Origin: an uncultured Collinsella sp.
GTDB taxonomy: Bacteria; Actinomycetota; Coriobacteriia; Coriobacteriales; Coriobacteriaceae
Length of the DNA: 23,336 nt
NCBI GenBank assembly: GCA_958405565.1
Contig: CATYEN010000038.1
Coordinates: 1-23,336, forward strand
Direction: 5' to 3'
A model generated the notes under the pieces. The model made no database searches. It saw only the letters and a list, made by a program, of their open reading frames with translations, and was not told the origin of the DNA. The position numbers were made by a program, and so were the translations under genes. Of the stretch, positions 1 to 7,059 are shown one piece after another. Numbering within the stretch: the stretch's first letter is position 1; each line of letters opens with the position of its first letter.

Positions 1-920
1 TAGCAGTACACGTGGAAGCACAGGGTCTTGCCATGGTCCTCGACCGATTGCGCCTCCAGACGAACGCCGCGACAGACGAGTTCCTCCTCGTTGTACATGG
101 GCGTGACGCGGTAGAGCACATGGTTGCCCGTATCGCGGATGTAGTCGAGGATCTGCTCCTCAAAAGGAAGCATGCCCGTCTCGTTGAGATAGCGCGTGCC
201 GGTGAGGAGATTCTTGCGGTTGGCGTTTTCGCCGCAGAGCGACCAGGCGATAAGGTGGCAGCGGTTGTAGAGGCTCTGACCGGGGATGAAGTCATAGCGC
301 TGCTGGTGCCAGCCGGCGGGATGAATGCGCGAGATGTCGCCGCGCTTACCTTGGCCGAGCGATTCGGGACCTACGCAGGCGAGCGCCTTGCGGGTGCGAC
401 CCAGGCTATCGAGCTTGGAGAACTTTTTAAAGCAGCCTTCTTCGGTGGCGCGCTCATATTCGTCGAGCGTGAACGATGGCGTACCCAGTGGGTGCGTGCT
501 GTTGGCGCGCAGGGCAACGTAGGGGTTGCCCACATAGTCGGGAATGCTGCTCAGGTATACTCCGCGGGCGCGCTCGAGGTCGGGGTTTTCGACCTCGTCG
601 ATGGGGGTGATGGAGCCGTCCGGGCCGGTGTCGCCGCCGGTGTCGGTTGTGGTGGCCTCGGAGTCATCGCCGGCGTTCGGGCTGCCTTCGGAGTCCGCGG
701 AGCTTGCCGTCCCCGATTCGAGTCGGGCGACCAGATCGGCCTCGTCTTCGGTGCGGCTAGGGCTTTCATTTTGCTTTTCGGCTAGAGCCGCCGCCTGCTC
801 GTCACTTTGCGGCGACAGCAGCTTGGGCGCGCCGTCGAGCGATCCTGTAAACAGCGCAAACCCCAGCACCACGGCAGTGCCGATGGAAAGTACTTGCTTG
901 TAGGCGGACTTGCGCGACAT
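1..920 (-). CDS. Secreted DNA/RNA non-specific endonuclease, 3' part cut by window edge
   Basis: The minus-strand frame starts at ATG 918-920 behind an AGGAG ribosome binding site and stays open for 306 codons to the window edge, so the C-terminus is missing. Residues 1-28 form a basic start plus hydrophobic segment (signal peptide or anchor). Residues about 35-110 are a low-complexity Ser/Thr/Glu/Asp-rich linker. The catalytic domain starts near residue 115. The signature YNRCHLIAW at 218-226 corresponds to the His-containing motif of beta-beta-alpha-metal nucleases, with H222 the likely general base. It is followed by GENANRKNLLTGTRYLN (230-246), which supplies the Asn metal ligand. Family knowledge: such enzymes degrade extracellular DNA or RNA, as in streptococcal DNases. 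The role here (nutrient scavenging, competition) is inferred. The family call is firm; substrate preference is unknown. Confidence 0.85.
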   Translation of the reverse strand, partial: MSRKSAYKQVLSIGTAVVLGFALFTGSLDGAPKLLSPQSDEQAAALAEKQNESPSRTEDEADLVARLESGTASSADSEGSPNAGDDSEATTTDTGGDTGPDGSITPIDEVENPDLERARGVYLSSIPDYVGNPYVALRANSTHPLGTPSFTLDEYERATEEGCFKKFSKLDSLGRTRKALACVGPESLGQGKRGDISRIHPAGWHQQRYDFIPGQSLYNRCHLIAWSLCGENANRKNLLTGTRYLNETGMLPFEEQILDYIRDTGNHVLYRVTPMYNEEELVCRGVRLEAQSVEDHGKTLCFHVYC

Positions 921-1005
921 TGCGGCTCCTGGATAGTCGGTTGGGAATCTACCAGTCTAGCAGGTGCCATCGCAGGTCATTCGATCGAACAAATACTTAA
1001 GATTT

Positions 1006-1034
1006 GGGACAAACACTCCTGATTACTTTGTCCC
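1006..1034. repeat. Inverted repeat GGGACAAA / TTTGTCCC
   Basis: Eight-base perfect arms at 1006-1013 and 1027-1034 enclose a 13-base loop, just beyond the stop codon of the minus-strand LacI gene and before the nuclease gene. No clear T-run follows on the minus strand, so a terminator role is uncertain. The arm sequence GGGACAAA recurs in the palindrome at 5415-5445. Confidence 0.55.
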
Positions 1035-1039
1035 GCGGT

Positions 1040-2050
1040 CTAGATCGAGGTGGAGTCGAGCCAGTTGAGCTTGCACTCGAGGATGCGCTGCTCGCCGGGT
1101 TCGCTGCTGCCGTCAAGCAGGGCGAGCAGCATCTCGGCCGCCTCGCGGCCTTCCTGGTCGACGGGCTCGATGATGGTGGAGACGGTGGGCGTGGTGAGAT
1201 TGGTCCAATCCTCGCAGTTGAGTCCCAAAAGGCCGATTTGCTGTGGAATCAGATGGGCCATAGGTTGAAGCGCCTTGTAGACACGGGGAAGTGCCCATTG
1301 GTTTTGTACAAAGATAAGCGTGCGCTTGGCGGGATTGAACTTGTACTTAAAGTACTCGGTGAGTTCGCTGATTGACGGCTTGTTGTGGTCGATGGGGATG
1401 GCTTTGTAGAGCTGCCCGTTTGCGGCCAGCGCCTCGGCATAGCCCTGGAAACGCTCCATGCGGGTGCGCATTTCGGTCATATTGGCGGCGATGGAAAAGA
1501 AATCTTCGTAGCCGGCATCGAGAAGCGTCTGCGTGGCGTTGTATACGCCGTCGTAGAGGTTGGTTTTTATCCAGCTGGTGCCCGGGCTATAGATGGCCGC
1601 ATCGAAGAAGACGACCGGCTTGCCGGCGCGCCTAATGCGGTCGTGGACGGCTTTGAAGTTTGCCGTGGGCTGGATGATAAAGCCGTCGACGCCCAACGAG
1701 AGCATCTTTTCGACGTACATGAGCTCGGTGTCGGGATCGAAGTTGCTCGTGCAGACGACCGTCTGGTAGCCCGCAGGGAGCATGACCTGTTCCATGCCGT
1801 TGAGGACAAGTCCTGCCCACTTGTTGGTGTTATCCAAAATGATAATGGCGATGACGTGGGTTTGTTTGCCGGTGAGCGTCTGCGCCTGCGCGTTGGGAAC
1901 GTATCCGAGTTCCTTGATGACGCGCGCAATCTTCGCCTGCGTTTTCTCGCTGAGCTTATCCCGTTTGTCGTTGAGGTAGTACGAGACGCTTGCCGTTGAG
2001 GTCCCAGCCTCGCGAGCGACGTCTGCAATCGTAACGCGCTGTTTTGCCAC
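1040..2050 (-). CDS. LacI-family transcriptional regulator (probable local regulator of the fructose-type PTS operon)
   Basis: A 336-residue protein. The chosen start is GTG at 2048-2050, because AAGGAG lies five bases upstream and translation from it begins MAKQRVTIADVAREAG, the normal LacI N-terminus. An upstream ATG at 2158 would add 36 unrelated residues. Residues 1-60 hold the helix-turn-helix (TIADVAREAGTSTASVSYYL) and hinge; from about residue 60 there is a periplasmic-binding-protein-like effector domain. It is transcribed away from the fructose-type PTS operon that begins at 2466. A LacI-type palindrome lies between them at 2273-2292, so repression of that operon, and perhaps of itself, is likely. 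The effector would be a sugar or sugar phosphate of that pathway. Family is certain; target is inferred from position. Confidence 0.9.
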   Translation of the reverse strand: MAKQRVTIADVAREAGTSTASVSYYLNDKRDKLSEKTQAKIARVIKELGYVPNAQAQTLTGKQTHVIAIIILDNTNKWAGLVLNGMEQVMLPAGYQTVVCTSNFDPDTELMYVEKMLSLGVDGFIIQPTANFKAVHDRIRRAGKPVVFFDAAIYSPGTSWIKTNLYDGVYNATQTLLDAGYEDFFSIAANMTEMRTRMERFQGYAEALAANGQLYKAIPIDHNKPSISELTEYFKYKFNPAKRTLIFVQNQWALPRVYKALQPMAHLIPQQIGLLGLNCEDWTNLTTPTVSTIIEPVDQEGREAAEMLLALLDGSSEPGEQRILECKLNWLDSTSI

Positions 2051-2272
2051 AGCGACTCCTTCCGACAGATGAACGTTTCCCGGCTTGGTGCTTTGAGTTT
2101 TGGGCGCGGGTGCTTCTCCTGTTGGCGCCCCCTCCCGCCCTTCATGAGTATGCAACAATGCGGCGCTTGCGGGCCACCTAAATCCAAGACAGATATATGA
2201 GTTTGCCGTCCACCGAGAAAATCAAATACTTCTTGACTTTTTAAATCGAGGTTAAAAACGCAGGATTCAATT

Positions 2273-2306
2273 TTGGTTAAACGCATAACCAAAGAGCATA
2301 ACCAAC
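2273..2306. promoter_or_regulatory. LacI-type operator with a repeated half-site
   Basis: TTGGTTAAACGCATAACCAA (2273-2292) is an interrupted palindrome centred on CG, the classic form of LacI-family operators. The right half GCATAACCAA (2283-2292) is directly repeated at 2297-2306. It sits between the divergent LacI gene and the fructose-type PTS operon. Binding by the adjacent regulator is inferred. Confidence 0.6.
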
Positions 2307-2370
2307 GCTCTGACCTGCGCGTTTATCGAAATGAGCTGGCATTAAGAAAAGTGAGCACCTATATTGGTCT

Positions 2371-2458
2371 TGTCGAAAAGACAGCAAGTCCAAACGGCAG
2401 GGGATGCTCCGGAGGCCTCCGCAAACGGTGTCTTGCGCACGCAACTCTATGAAAAGAG
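2371..2458 (+). promoter_or_regulatory. Structured leader of the PTS operon with partly paired Shine-Dalgarno
   Basis: The leader shows a small hairpin TGTC/GACA (2371-2383), a 12-base self-complementary CGGAGGCCTCCG (2410-2421), and CTCT (2445-2448) facing AGAG (2455-2458). The last pairing covers part of the AGAGGGA ribosome binding site of the EIIBC gene. A weak translational control role is possible but not demonstrated; no known riboswitch class was recognised. Confidence 0.3.
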
Positions 2459-2465
2459 GGAAGCA

Positions 2466-3938
2466 ATGAAGATCGTAGGCGTTGCCGCCTGTACCGTGGG
2501 AATCGCCCACACGTATATGGCCCAGAAGGCGATTCAGGATGAATGCGCCGCTCGTGGCATCGAGTGCAAGGTCGAGGCTCAGGGTGGTCTGGGCATCGAG
2601 AATGAGCTCACGCAGGAAGACGTGGACTCTGCCGACCTGGTCCTTGAGTCCGTCGATGTGGGCGTCGAGAACGAAGATCGCTTTGAGCAGAAGATGGCCG
2701 AGGGCAAGTTCCTGAAGGTTGGCACTTCCGACGTGATTGCCGATCCGGTCAAGATCATCGACCAGGCTGTCGAGATCATCAAGGCGACGGGTGGCGCCGT
2801 TGACGCGCCCAAGGCCGAGGCCAAGGCAGAGAAGAAGGCCGTCTCCGCTGCCCCGCAGGCCCCGACACCGGCGTCCAAGCAGTCCATCTTTGCCGATCCC
2901 GGTAAGACGCTGCTCAATGCATTCAATACCGGCGTTTCCTATTTTATCCCCATCGTCGTTATCGGTGGCGTGTTCCTTGCATTCTCGTTGGCATCCGGCA
3001 CCGCCGGCGCCAGCGGCATGGAGGTCACCAACCCGCTGATGGTGAGCCTTAACACCATCGGCATGGCCGGCATCTCCATGATGATCCCGGTGCTTGCGGC
3101 ATACATCGCCTACTCGATGGCCGGCAAGCCTGCACTGGCCCCCGGCTTTGTCCTGGGCTATTTGGTCAACAACGCCGTCGTCACTCCCAGCGGCAACAGC
3201 GTTTCGACCGGTTTCTTGGGCGCCATGATCATGGCTGTCATCTGCGGCTACTTTGTCCGCTGGATGAAAACCTGGAAGGTCAACAACACCATCCAGACCA
3301 TCATGCCGATCCTGATCATCCCGATTCTGACCTCGCTCGTCCTGGGCATGGCATACATCTACATCTTGGCCACGCCGCTTGGCTTTGTGATGGACTGGCT
3401 CACCAGCGTGCTCGGTAGCCTGCAGGGCGGCTCCGCCGTCGTCCTGGGCCTGGTCATCGGCGTTATGACCGCCTTCGATATGGGTGGTCCCATCAACAAG
3501 ACCGCCTCGACCTTTACCATGGCCATCATGGCCTCCGGCATCTATGGCCCCAACGGCATGTTCCGCGTCGCCGTCGCCATTCCCCCGATCGCTTGCGGTC
3601 TTGCCGCGCTCATCGCCAAGAACAAGTTCGATGACGCTGACCGCCAGATGGGTATCTCCGCACTGTTCATGGGCTGCATCGGCATTACCGAGGGCGCTAT
3701 TCCCTTCGCGGTCAAGGATCTTGGCCACACCCTGCCCGGCATCTGCATCGGCTCTGCCGTGGGCGCGGCGCTTGCCGCCTTCCAGGGCATCGACTGCTAC
3801 GTTCCGCATGGTGGCTTTATCGTCGCCCTGGCCACCAACAACGTCGCGCTGTTCTGCCTGGACATCGTGATCGGCTCCGTGGTCGCCGCCGCGATCCTGA
3901 TTGCCATGAAGCCCACGCTCGATAAGCAGGCCAAGTAA
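2466..3938 (+). CDS. PTS fructose-family transporter subunit EIIBC
   Basis: A 490-residue membrane permease that phosphorylates its sugar during uptake. The start at 2466 gives the family N-terminus MKIVGVAACTVGIAHTYMA and follows GAGGGA; frame upstream of it is leader. Residues 1-105 form the EIIB domain with the expected phospho-cysteine C9 in the motif C-TV-GIAHT (the usual form is CPTGIAHT). Residues 107-140 are an Ala/Lys/Pro linker. The EIIC domain fills 145-490, with multiple hydrophobic segments and the family motif DMGGPINKTAS (338-348). There is no EIIA domain in this chain; the matching EIIA is the last gene of the operon at 8010. Lack of a nearby 1-phosphofructokinase argues against simple fructose catabolism. 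The actual sugar is unknown. Confidence 0.93.
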   Translation: MKIVGVAACTVGIAHTYMAQKAIQDECAARGIECKVEAQGGLGIENELTQEDVDSADLVLESVDVGVENEDRFEQKMAEGKFLKVGTSDVIADPVKIIDQAVEIIKATGGAVDAPKAEAKAEKKAVSAAPQAPTPASKQSIFADPGKTLLNAFNTGVSYFIPIVVIGGVFLAFSLASGTAGASGMEVTNPLMVSLNTIGMAGISMMIPVLAAYIAYSMAGKPALAPGFVLGYLVNNAVVTPSGNSVSTGFLGAMIMAVICGYFVRWMKTWKVNNTIQTIMPILIIPILTSLVLGMAYIYILATPLGFVMDWLTSVLGSLQGGSAVVLGLVIGVMTAFDMGGPINKTASTFTMAIMASGIYGPNGMFRVAVAIPPIACGLAALIAKNKFDDADRQMGISALFMGCIGITEGAIPFAVKDLGHTLPGICIGSAVGAALAAFQGIDCYVPHGGFIVALATNNVALFCLDIVIGSVVAAAILIAMKPTLDKQAK

Positions 3939-3952
3939 ACCTTTAAGGACTC

Positions 3953-4013
3953 CGGTTGTGCGGAGGGATGGATTTGACTCCGCACAACCGCCCCTACACA
4001 ACAAAATCCATCC
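3953..4013 (+). other. Intercistronic hairpin with possible H-type pseudoknot
   Basis: Stem 1 pairs 3953-3965 with 3978-3990, 13 perfect base pairs. Ten bases of its 12-base loop, GGATGGATTT (3966-3975), are exactly complementary to AAATCCATCC at 4004-4013. The two stems could coexist as an H-type pseudoknot or compete. No U-tract follows, so this is not a simple terminator. It lies in the 144-base gap before the gatZ-like gene and may protect or process the mRNA. Confidence 0.55.
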
Positions 4014-4082
4014 GTACTGATAGGGCCCACATCTGGGTCCCAGGGAACTTTTGTCAAAAATCCTCTGGAGAAGGAGAACAAA

Positions 4083-5357
4083 ATGTCCAACCTCACCATC
4101 CGCCAGGCCGTTCAGGGCATGCTCAAGCTGCAGGATAGCGGCGATCACGCAACCATGGTCGGCATTGGCCCTATGAGCCCCAACCTGATTCAGGCCGTGT
4201 TCGAGCTTGCCAAGGACGAGGATTTCCCGCCCATGTTTATCGCCAGCCGCAACCAGGTCGATATGGACGAGATGGGCGCCGGCTACGTGAACGGTTGGGA
4301 CCAGAGGCGCTTTGCCGCCGACATCAAGAAGGTCGCCGACGAGGTTGGCTACACCGGTCCGTACTACCTGTGCCGCGACCACGGCGGCCCGTGGCAGCGC
4401 GACGAGGAGCGCAACGCCCACCTGCCCGAGGATGAGGCTATGGAGCTCGCTCGCAAGTCCTTTGTCGCCGACATGGAGGCCGGTTTCGACCTGCTGATGG
4501 TGGATCCGACCAAGGACCCCTATCAGATCGGTAAGGTCATCCCGCTCGACGTGGTGCTTCGCCGCACGATCGACCTCATCGACTATCTTGAGCAGTATCG
4601 TCGCGAGCACAATCTGCCCGAGGTCGCATATGAGGTCGGCACCGAGGAGACCAACGGCGGCCTGACCTCCACCGACAAGTACGAGGAGTTTATCTCTCAG
4701 CTGCAGCCCGAGCTCGAGAAGCGCGGATGCCCCATGCCCACCTTCATCGTCGGTCAGACCGGCACCCTTACCCGCTGGACGGAGCAGGTTGGCCACTACA
4801 ACTTTAAGAACGCTCGCGAGCTTGCCGATATGGCCAAGCGCTACGGCGTGGGCCTGAAGGAGCACAACGCCGACTACCTGGATGACGCGACGCTGCTCGA
4901 GCACATTCCGGCACACGTGACCGCCTCCAATGTTGCTCCGCAGTATGGCACCGAGGAGACCCGTGCCTACCTCAAGCTCTGCGCCACCGAGCAGATCCTG
5001 GTCGACAACGGTCTGTGCGATGACCCCTCCGACCTGTATCACACCCTGCTGGTCAAGGCCATCAAGACCGAGCGTTGGCGCAAGTGGATGACCGGCGACG
5101 ACGTCAACCTGCAGGTCGACGACATCCTTGCCGACGATGAGCTCAGCCTGAAGATCCTGGATGTTTCCGGTCACTATGCATTCAACGACCCCGAGGTCAA
5201 GGAACAGGTCGAAAAGCTCTACCGCAACCTCGCCACTCAGGACATCGACGGCAAGCGCTTTGTGGTCGAGCACATCAAGCGCCCGATCAAGCAGTACGTC
5301 GTGGGCCTGAATCTTAAGGGCGTCACGACCCGCATCGAGAAGGCTCTTGCCGAGTAA
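4083..5357 (+). CDS. GatZ/KbaZ-like protein (class II tagatose-bisphosphate aldolase non-catalytic subunit family; possible ketose-phosphate 4-epimerase)
   Basis: A 424-residue TIM-barrel protein, starting behind GGAGAAGGAG. Family landmarks appear in order: CRDHGGPWQ (97-105, E. coli form GDHLGPN), MVDPTKDP (139-146), YEVGTEETNGG (183-193), GQTGT (224-228) and LKEHNADY (258-265). Residues such as H100, D141, E188 and H261 could form a metal site. In enterobacteria GatZ/KbaZ assists the catalytic subunit GatY/KbaY, but no such partner gene is in this window. Some stand-alone members of this family have been reported to act as fructose-6-phosphate 4-epimerases, which would fit an operon that also contains transaldolase and transketolase. 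Family membership is confident; the reaction is open. Confidence 0.85.
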   Translation: MSNLTIRQAVQGMLKLQDSGDHATMVGIGPMSPNLIQAVFELAKDEDFPPMFIASRNQVDMDEMGAGYVNGWDQRRFAADIKKVADEVGYTGPYYLCRDHGGPWQRDEERNAHLPEDEAMELARKSFVADMEAGFDLLMVDPTKDPYQIGKVIPLDVVLRRTIDLIDYLEQYRREHNLPEVAYEVGTEETNGGLTSTDKYEEFISQLQPELEKRGCPMPTFIVGQTGTLTRWTEQVGHYNFKNARELADMAKRYGVGLKEHNADYLDDATLLEHIPAHVTASNVAPQYGTEETRAYLKLCATEQILVDNGLCDDPSDLYHTLLVKAIKTERWRKWMTGDDVNLQVDDILADDELSLKILDVSGHYAFNDPEVKEQVEKLYRNLATQDIDGKRFVVEHIKRPIKQYVVGLNLKGVTTRIEKALAE

Positions 5358-5376
5358 GTAGCTTTTCCTACGCGAC

Positions 5377-5412
5377 GCCGGGTCTGGGGCAAGTCCCAGC
5401 TGCGGGCCCGGC
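5377..5412 (+). other. GC-rich two-tier intercistronic hairpin
   Basis: GCCGGG (5377-5382) pairs with CCCGGC (5407-5412), with an inner stem CTGGG/CCCAG. It lies between the gatZ-like and transaldolase genes, immediately upstream of the perfect palindrome at 5415-5445. It may set the end of processed or attenuated transcripts. Confidence 0.45.
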
Positions 5413-5414
5413 AC

Positions 5415-5445
5415 ATGGGACAAAGGGACAGTCCCTTTGTCCCAT
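5415..5445. repeat. 31-base near-perfect palindrome, GGGACAGTCCC core
   Basis: ATGGGACAAAGGGAC (5415-5429) is followed by one A and then its exact reverse complement (5431-5445), giving 15-base arms. Core and central A match the palindrome at 23251-23275, whose outer arms differ but remain self-complementary. The site is intercistronic. It could be a repetitive extragenic palindrome, a protein-binding site or an mRNA stability element. Confidence 0.7.
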
Positions 5446-5481
5446 TCTTTTGAGTTTTAGATTCCTTTGAAGGGGTTCACC

Positions 5482-6165
5482 ATGAAGTTCTTTATCGATA
5501 CCGCCAACCTGGACGAGATCGCCGAGGCCAAGAGCTGGGGTTGCCTGGCCGGTGTTACCACCAACCCGTCCCTGTACGCCAAGACCGGCGGCAAGCTTGC
5601 CGACTTTGAGCCGCATATGCTCAAGATCGCCGAGCTCTGCGATGGCCTGCCCGTTTCCGCCGAGTCAACCGCCACTACGGCCGAGGGTATGATCGAGGAG
5701 GGAAAGCGCCTTGCCGCCCTCGCCCCCAACATCGTGGTCAAGCTTCCCGTGTGCGAGGCCGGCCTCGCCGCCTGCCGTGCGCTGGCCGATGCGGGCGTGC
5801 GCGTCAACATGACGCTCGTCTTCTCGCCGACGCAGGCCCTTATGGCCGCCAACGCCGGCGCCCGCTACATCAGCCCGTTCGTCGGTCGTTTCGACGACAT
5901 CGCCGAGGACGGTATCTCGCAGCTCGACAACGTCGTGACCTGCATTAAGAACTACGACTGGACGGGCAAGAACGTCGACGACACCGTCGAGATCATCACC
6001 GCCTCGGTCCGCACGCCCAACCACGTGACCCAGGCCGCGCTGCTCGGCGCCGACATCGCGACCGTGCCCATGGCCGCTCTCAAGAAGTGCCTGCATCACC
6101 CGCTGACCGACCAGGGCCTCGCCTCTTTTGAGGCTGACTGGCAGAAGGTCGTCGCTCAGGCCTAA
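5482..6165 (+). CDS. Transaldolase of the small TalC/FSA-type
   Basis: A 227-residue single-domain barrel. I start at ATG 5482 (AAGGGG upstream), giving MKFFIDTANLDEI; the in-frame TTG at 5467 overlaps the ribosome binding site. The Schiff-base lysine is K87 in NIVVKLPV, and TTNPS (26-30) is the family motif. Two residues discriminate activity. Position 61 is Glu (SAESTATT), where E. coli fructose-6-phosphate aldolase has Gln59. Position 133 is Phe (SPFVGR), where that aldolase has Tyr131. Both match true transaldolases. It therefore probably transfers dihydroxyacetone between sugar phosphates in the non-oxidative pentose phosphate pathway, alongside the transketolase encoded next. Activity is inferred from residues, not measured. 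Confidence 0.9.
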   Translation: MKFFIDTANLDEIAEAKSWGCLAGVTTNPSLYAKTGGKLADFEPHMLKIAELCDGLPVSAESTATTAEGMIEEGKRLAALAPNIVVKLPVCEAGLAACRALADAGVRVNMTLVFSPTQALMAANAGARYISPFVGRFDDIAEDGISQLDNVVTCIKNYDWTGKNVDDTVEIITASVRTPNHVTQAALLGADIATVPMAALKKCLHHPLTDQGLASFEADWQKVVAQA

Positions 6166-6176
6166 CGAGTGGGTTG

Positions 6177-6205
6177 CCCCGGCATCGCGTCATCCGGTGC
6201 CGGGG
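6177..6205 (+). other. Intercistronic hairpin, possible partial terminator
   Basis: CCCCGGCA (6177-6184) pairs with TGCCGGGG (6198-6205) and is followed by the weakly U-rich TTGTTCTC. It lies between transaldolase and transketolase and could reduce, but probably not stop, readthrough. Confidence 0.45.
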
Positions 6206-6228
6206 TTGTTCTCAAGAGAGGAATTCGT

Positions 6229-7059
6229 ATGACCAACCAGGAGCTGGCGAAGGTCGCCAATGAGGTCAGGAAGGGTGTCGTGACTGCGGTTCACGCGGCC
6301 AAGTCGGGACATCCGGGTGGATCGCTCGGTGCTGCCGACATCATGACCTATCTGTACTTTGAGGAAATGAATATCGATCCTGCCGACCCTCACAAGGCCG
6401 ATCGCGACCGCTTTGTGCTCTCCAAGGGTCACGCGGCGCCGGGCCTGTATTCGGTGCTGGCACATCGCGGCTATTTTCCCGTCGAAGAGCTCGAGACGCT
6501 CCGCCATATTGGTAGCCGCCTGCAGGGCCATCCCAATATGAACGACACCCCGGGCGTTGACATGTCCACCGGCTCGCTCGGACAGGGCATTTCCGCTGCT
6601 GTTGGAATGGCGCTTGCCGCCAAGCACTGGGGCGACAGCTACCGTGTCTACACGCTGCTGGGCGACGGCGAGTGCGAGGAGGGACAGGTGTGGGAAGCGG
6701 CCATGTTCGCCGGTAACCACGCGCTCGACAACCTTGTGGCGGTCGTCGACCACAACGGCCTGCAGATTGACGGAACGATCGACGAGGTCAACTCGGCGAT
6801 GCCGCTCGCAGATAAGTTCCGCGCCTTCAAGTGGCATGTGATCGAGCTAGCCGACGGCAACGACATGGAGCAGATCGCAGCTGCTTTCGCCGAGGCTCGC
6901 AAGGTGAGCGGCGCGCCTGTAGCCATCATCGCCGAGACGGTGAAGGGCAAGGGCGTCTCCTTTATGGAGAACCAGGTGGGCTGGCATGGCAAGGCGCCCA
7001 ACGACGAGCAGTTCGAGCAGGCTATGGCCGAGCTCGCGGCAGCAGGGGAGGAGCTCTAA
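6229..7059 (+). CDS. Transketolase, N-terminal (thiamine-diphosphate-binding) subunit
   Basis: A 276-residue half-transketolase starting at ATG 6229 behind GAGAGGA. It carries SGHPGGSLG (26-34), KGHAAPG (66-72), and the thiamine diphosphate/Mg motif beginning GDGECEEGQ (145-153) and ending at N176 in VVDHN. The C-terminal half is encoded by the next gene, whose ATG overlaps this stop codon (TAATG at 7057-7061), so the two subunits are translationally coupled and should assemble together. The enzyme moves two-carbon ketol units between sugar phosphates. Split transketolases are common in anaerobes and often serve particular catabolic operons. Location in a PTS operon with transaldolase suggests processing of the imported sugar phosphate. 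Confidence 0.95.
   Translation: MTNQELAKVANEVRKGVVTAVHAAKSGHPGGSLGAADIMTYLYFEEMNIDPADPHKADRDRFVLSKGHAAPGLYSVLAHRGYFPVEELETLRHIGSRLQGHPNMNDTPGVDMSTGSLGQGISAAVGMALAAKHWGDSYRVYTLLGDGECEEGQVWEAAMFAGNHALDNLVAVVDHNGLQIDGTIDEVNSAMPLADKFRAFKWHVIELADGNDMEQIAAAFAEARKVSGAPVAIIAETVKGKGVSFMENQVGWHGKAPNDEQFEQAMAELAAAGEEL

Larger units (their letters stand above)
2051..2465. other. 415-base divergent regulatory region
   Basis: There is no convincing gene here. The stretch holds the leader of the minus-strand regulator, an AT-rich core around 2210-2290 where promoters for both directions must lie, the operator-like palindrome at 2273-2292, and a structured leader for the PTS gene at 2371-2458. I could not choose one promoter: TTGACT at 2234 and TTGGTT at 2273 are both possible -35 elements with weak -10 partners. 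Confidence 0.5.

Noticed and set aside
12..785. A 257-codon plus-strand open frame at the left edge
   Set aside because: It overlaps the minus-strand nuclease, whose frame contains a signal segment and intact catalytic motifs; the plus-strand translation shows none.
4022..4052. TGGGTCCC-containing stem before the gatZ-like gene as a T-box or other riboswitch
   Set aside because: No T-box sequence, specifier stem or terminator is present; only a short bulged hairpin.
2277..5423. A 1048-codon open frame on the minus strand opposite the PTS and gatZ-like genes
   Set aside because: It is antisense to two clear gene families, its translation is low-complexity Gly/Asp/Val/His-rich without motifs, and long antisense frames are expected in GC-rich coding DNA.
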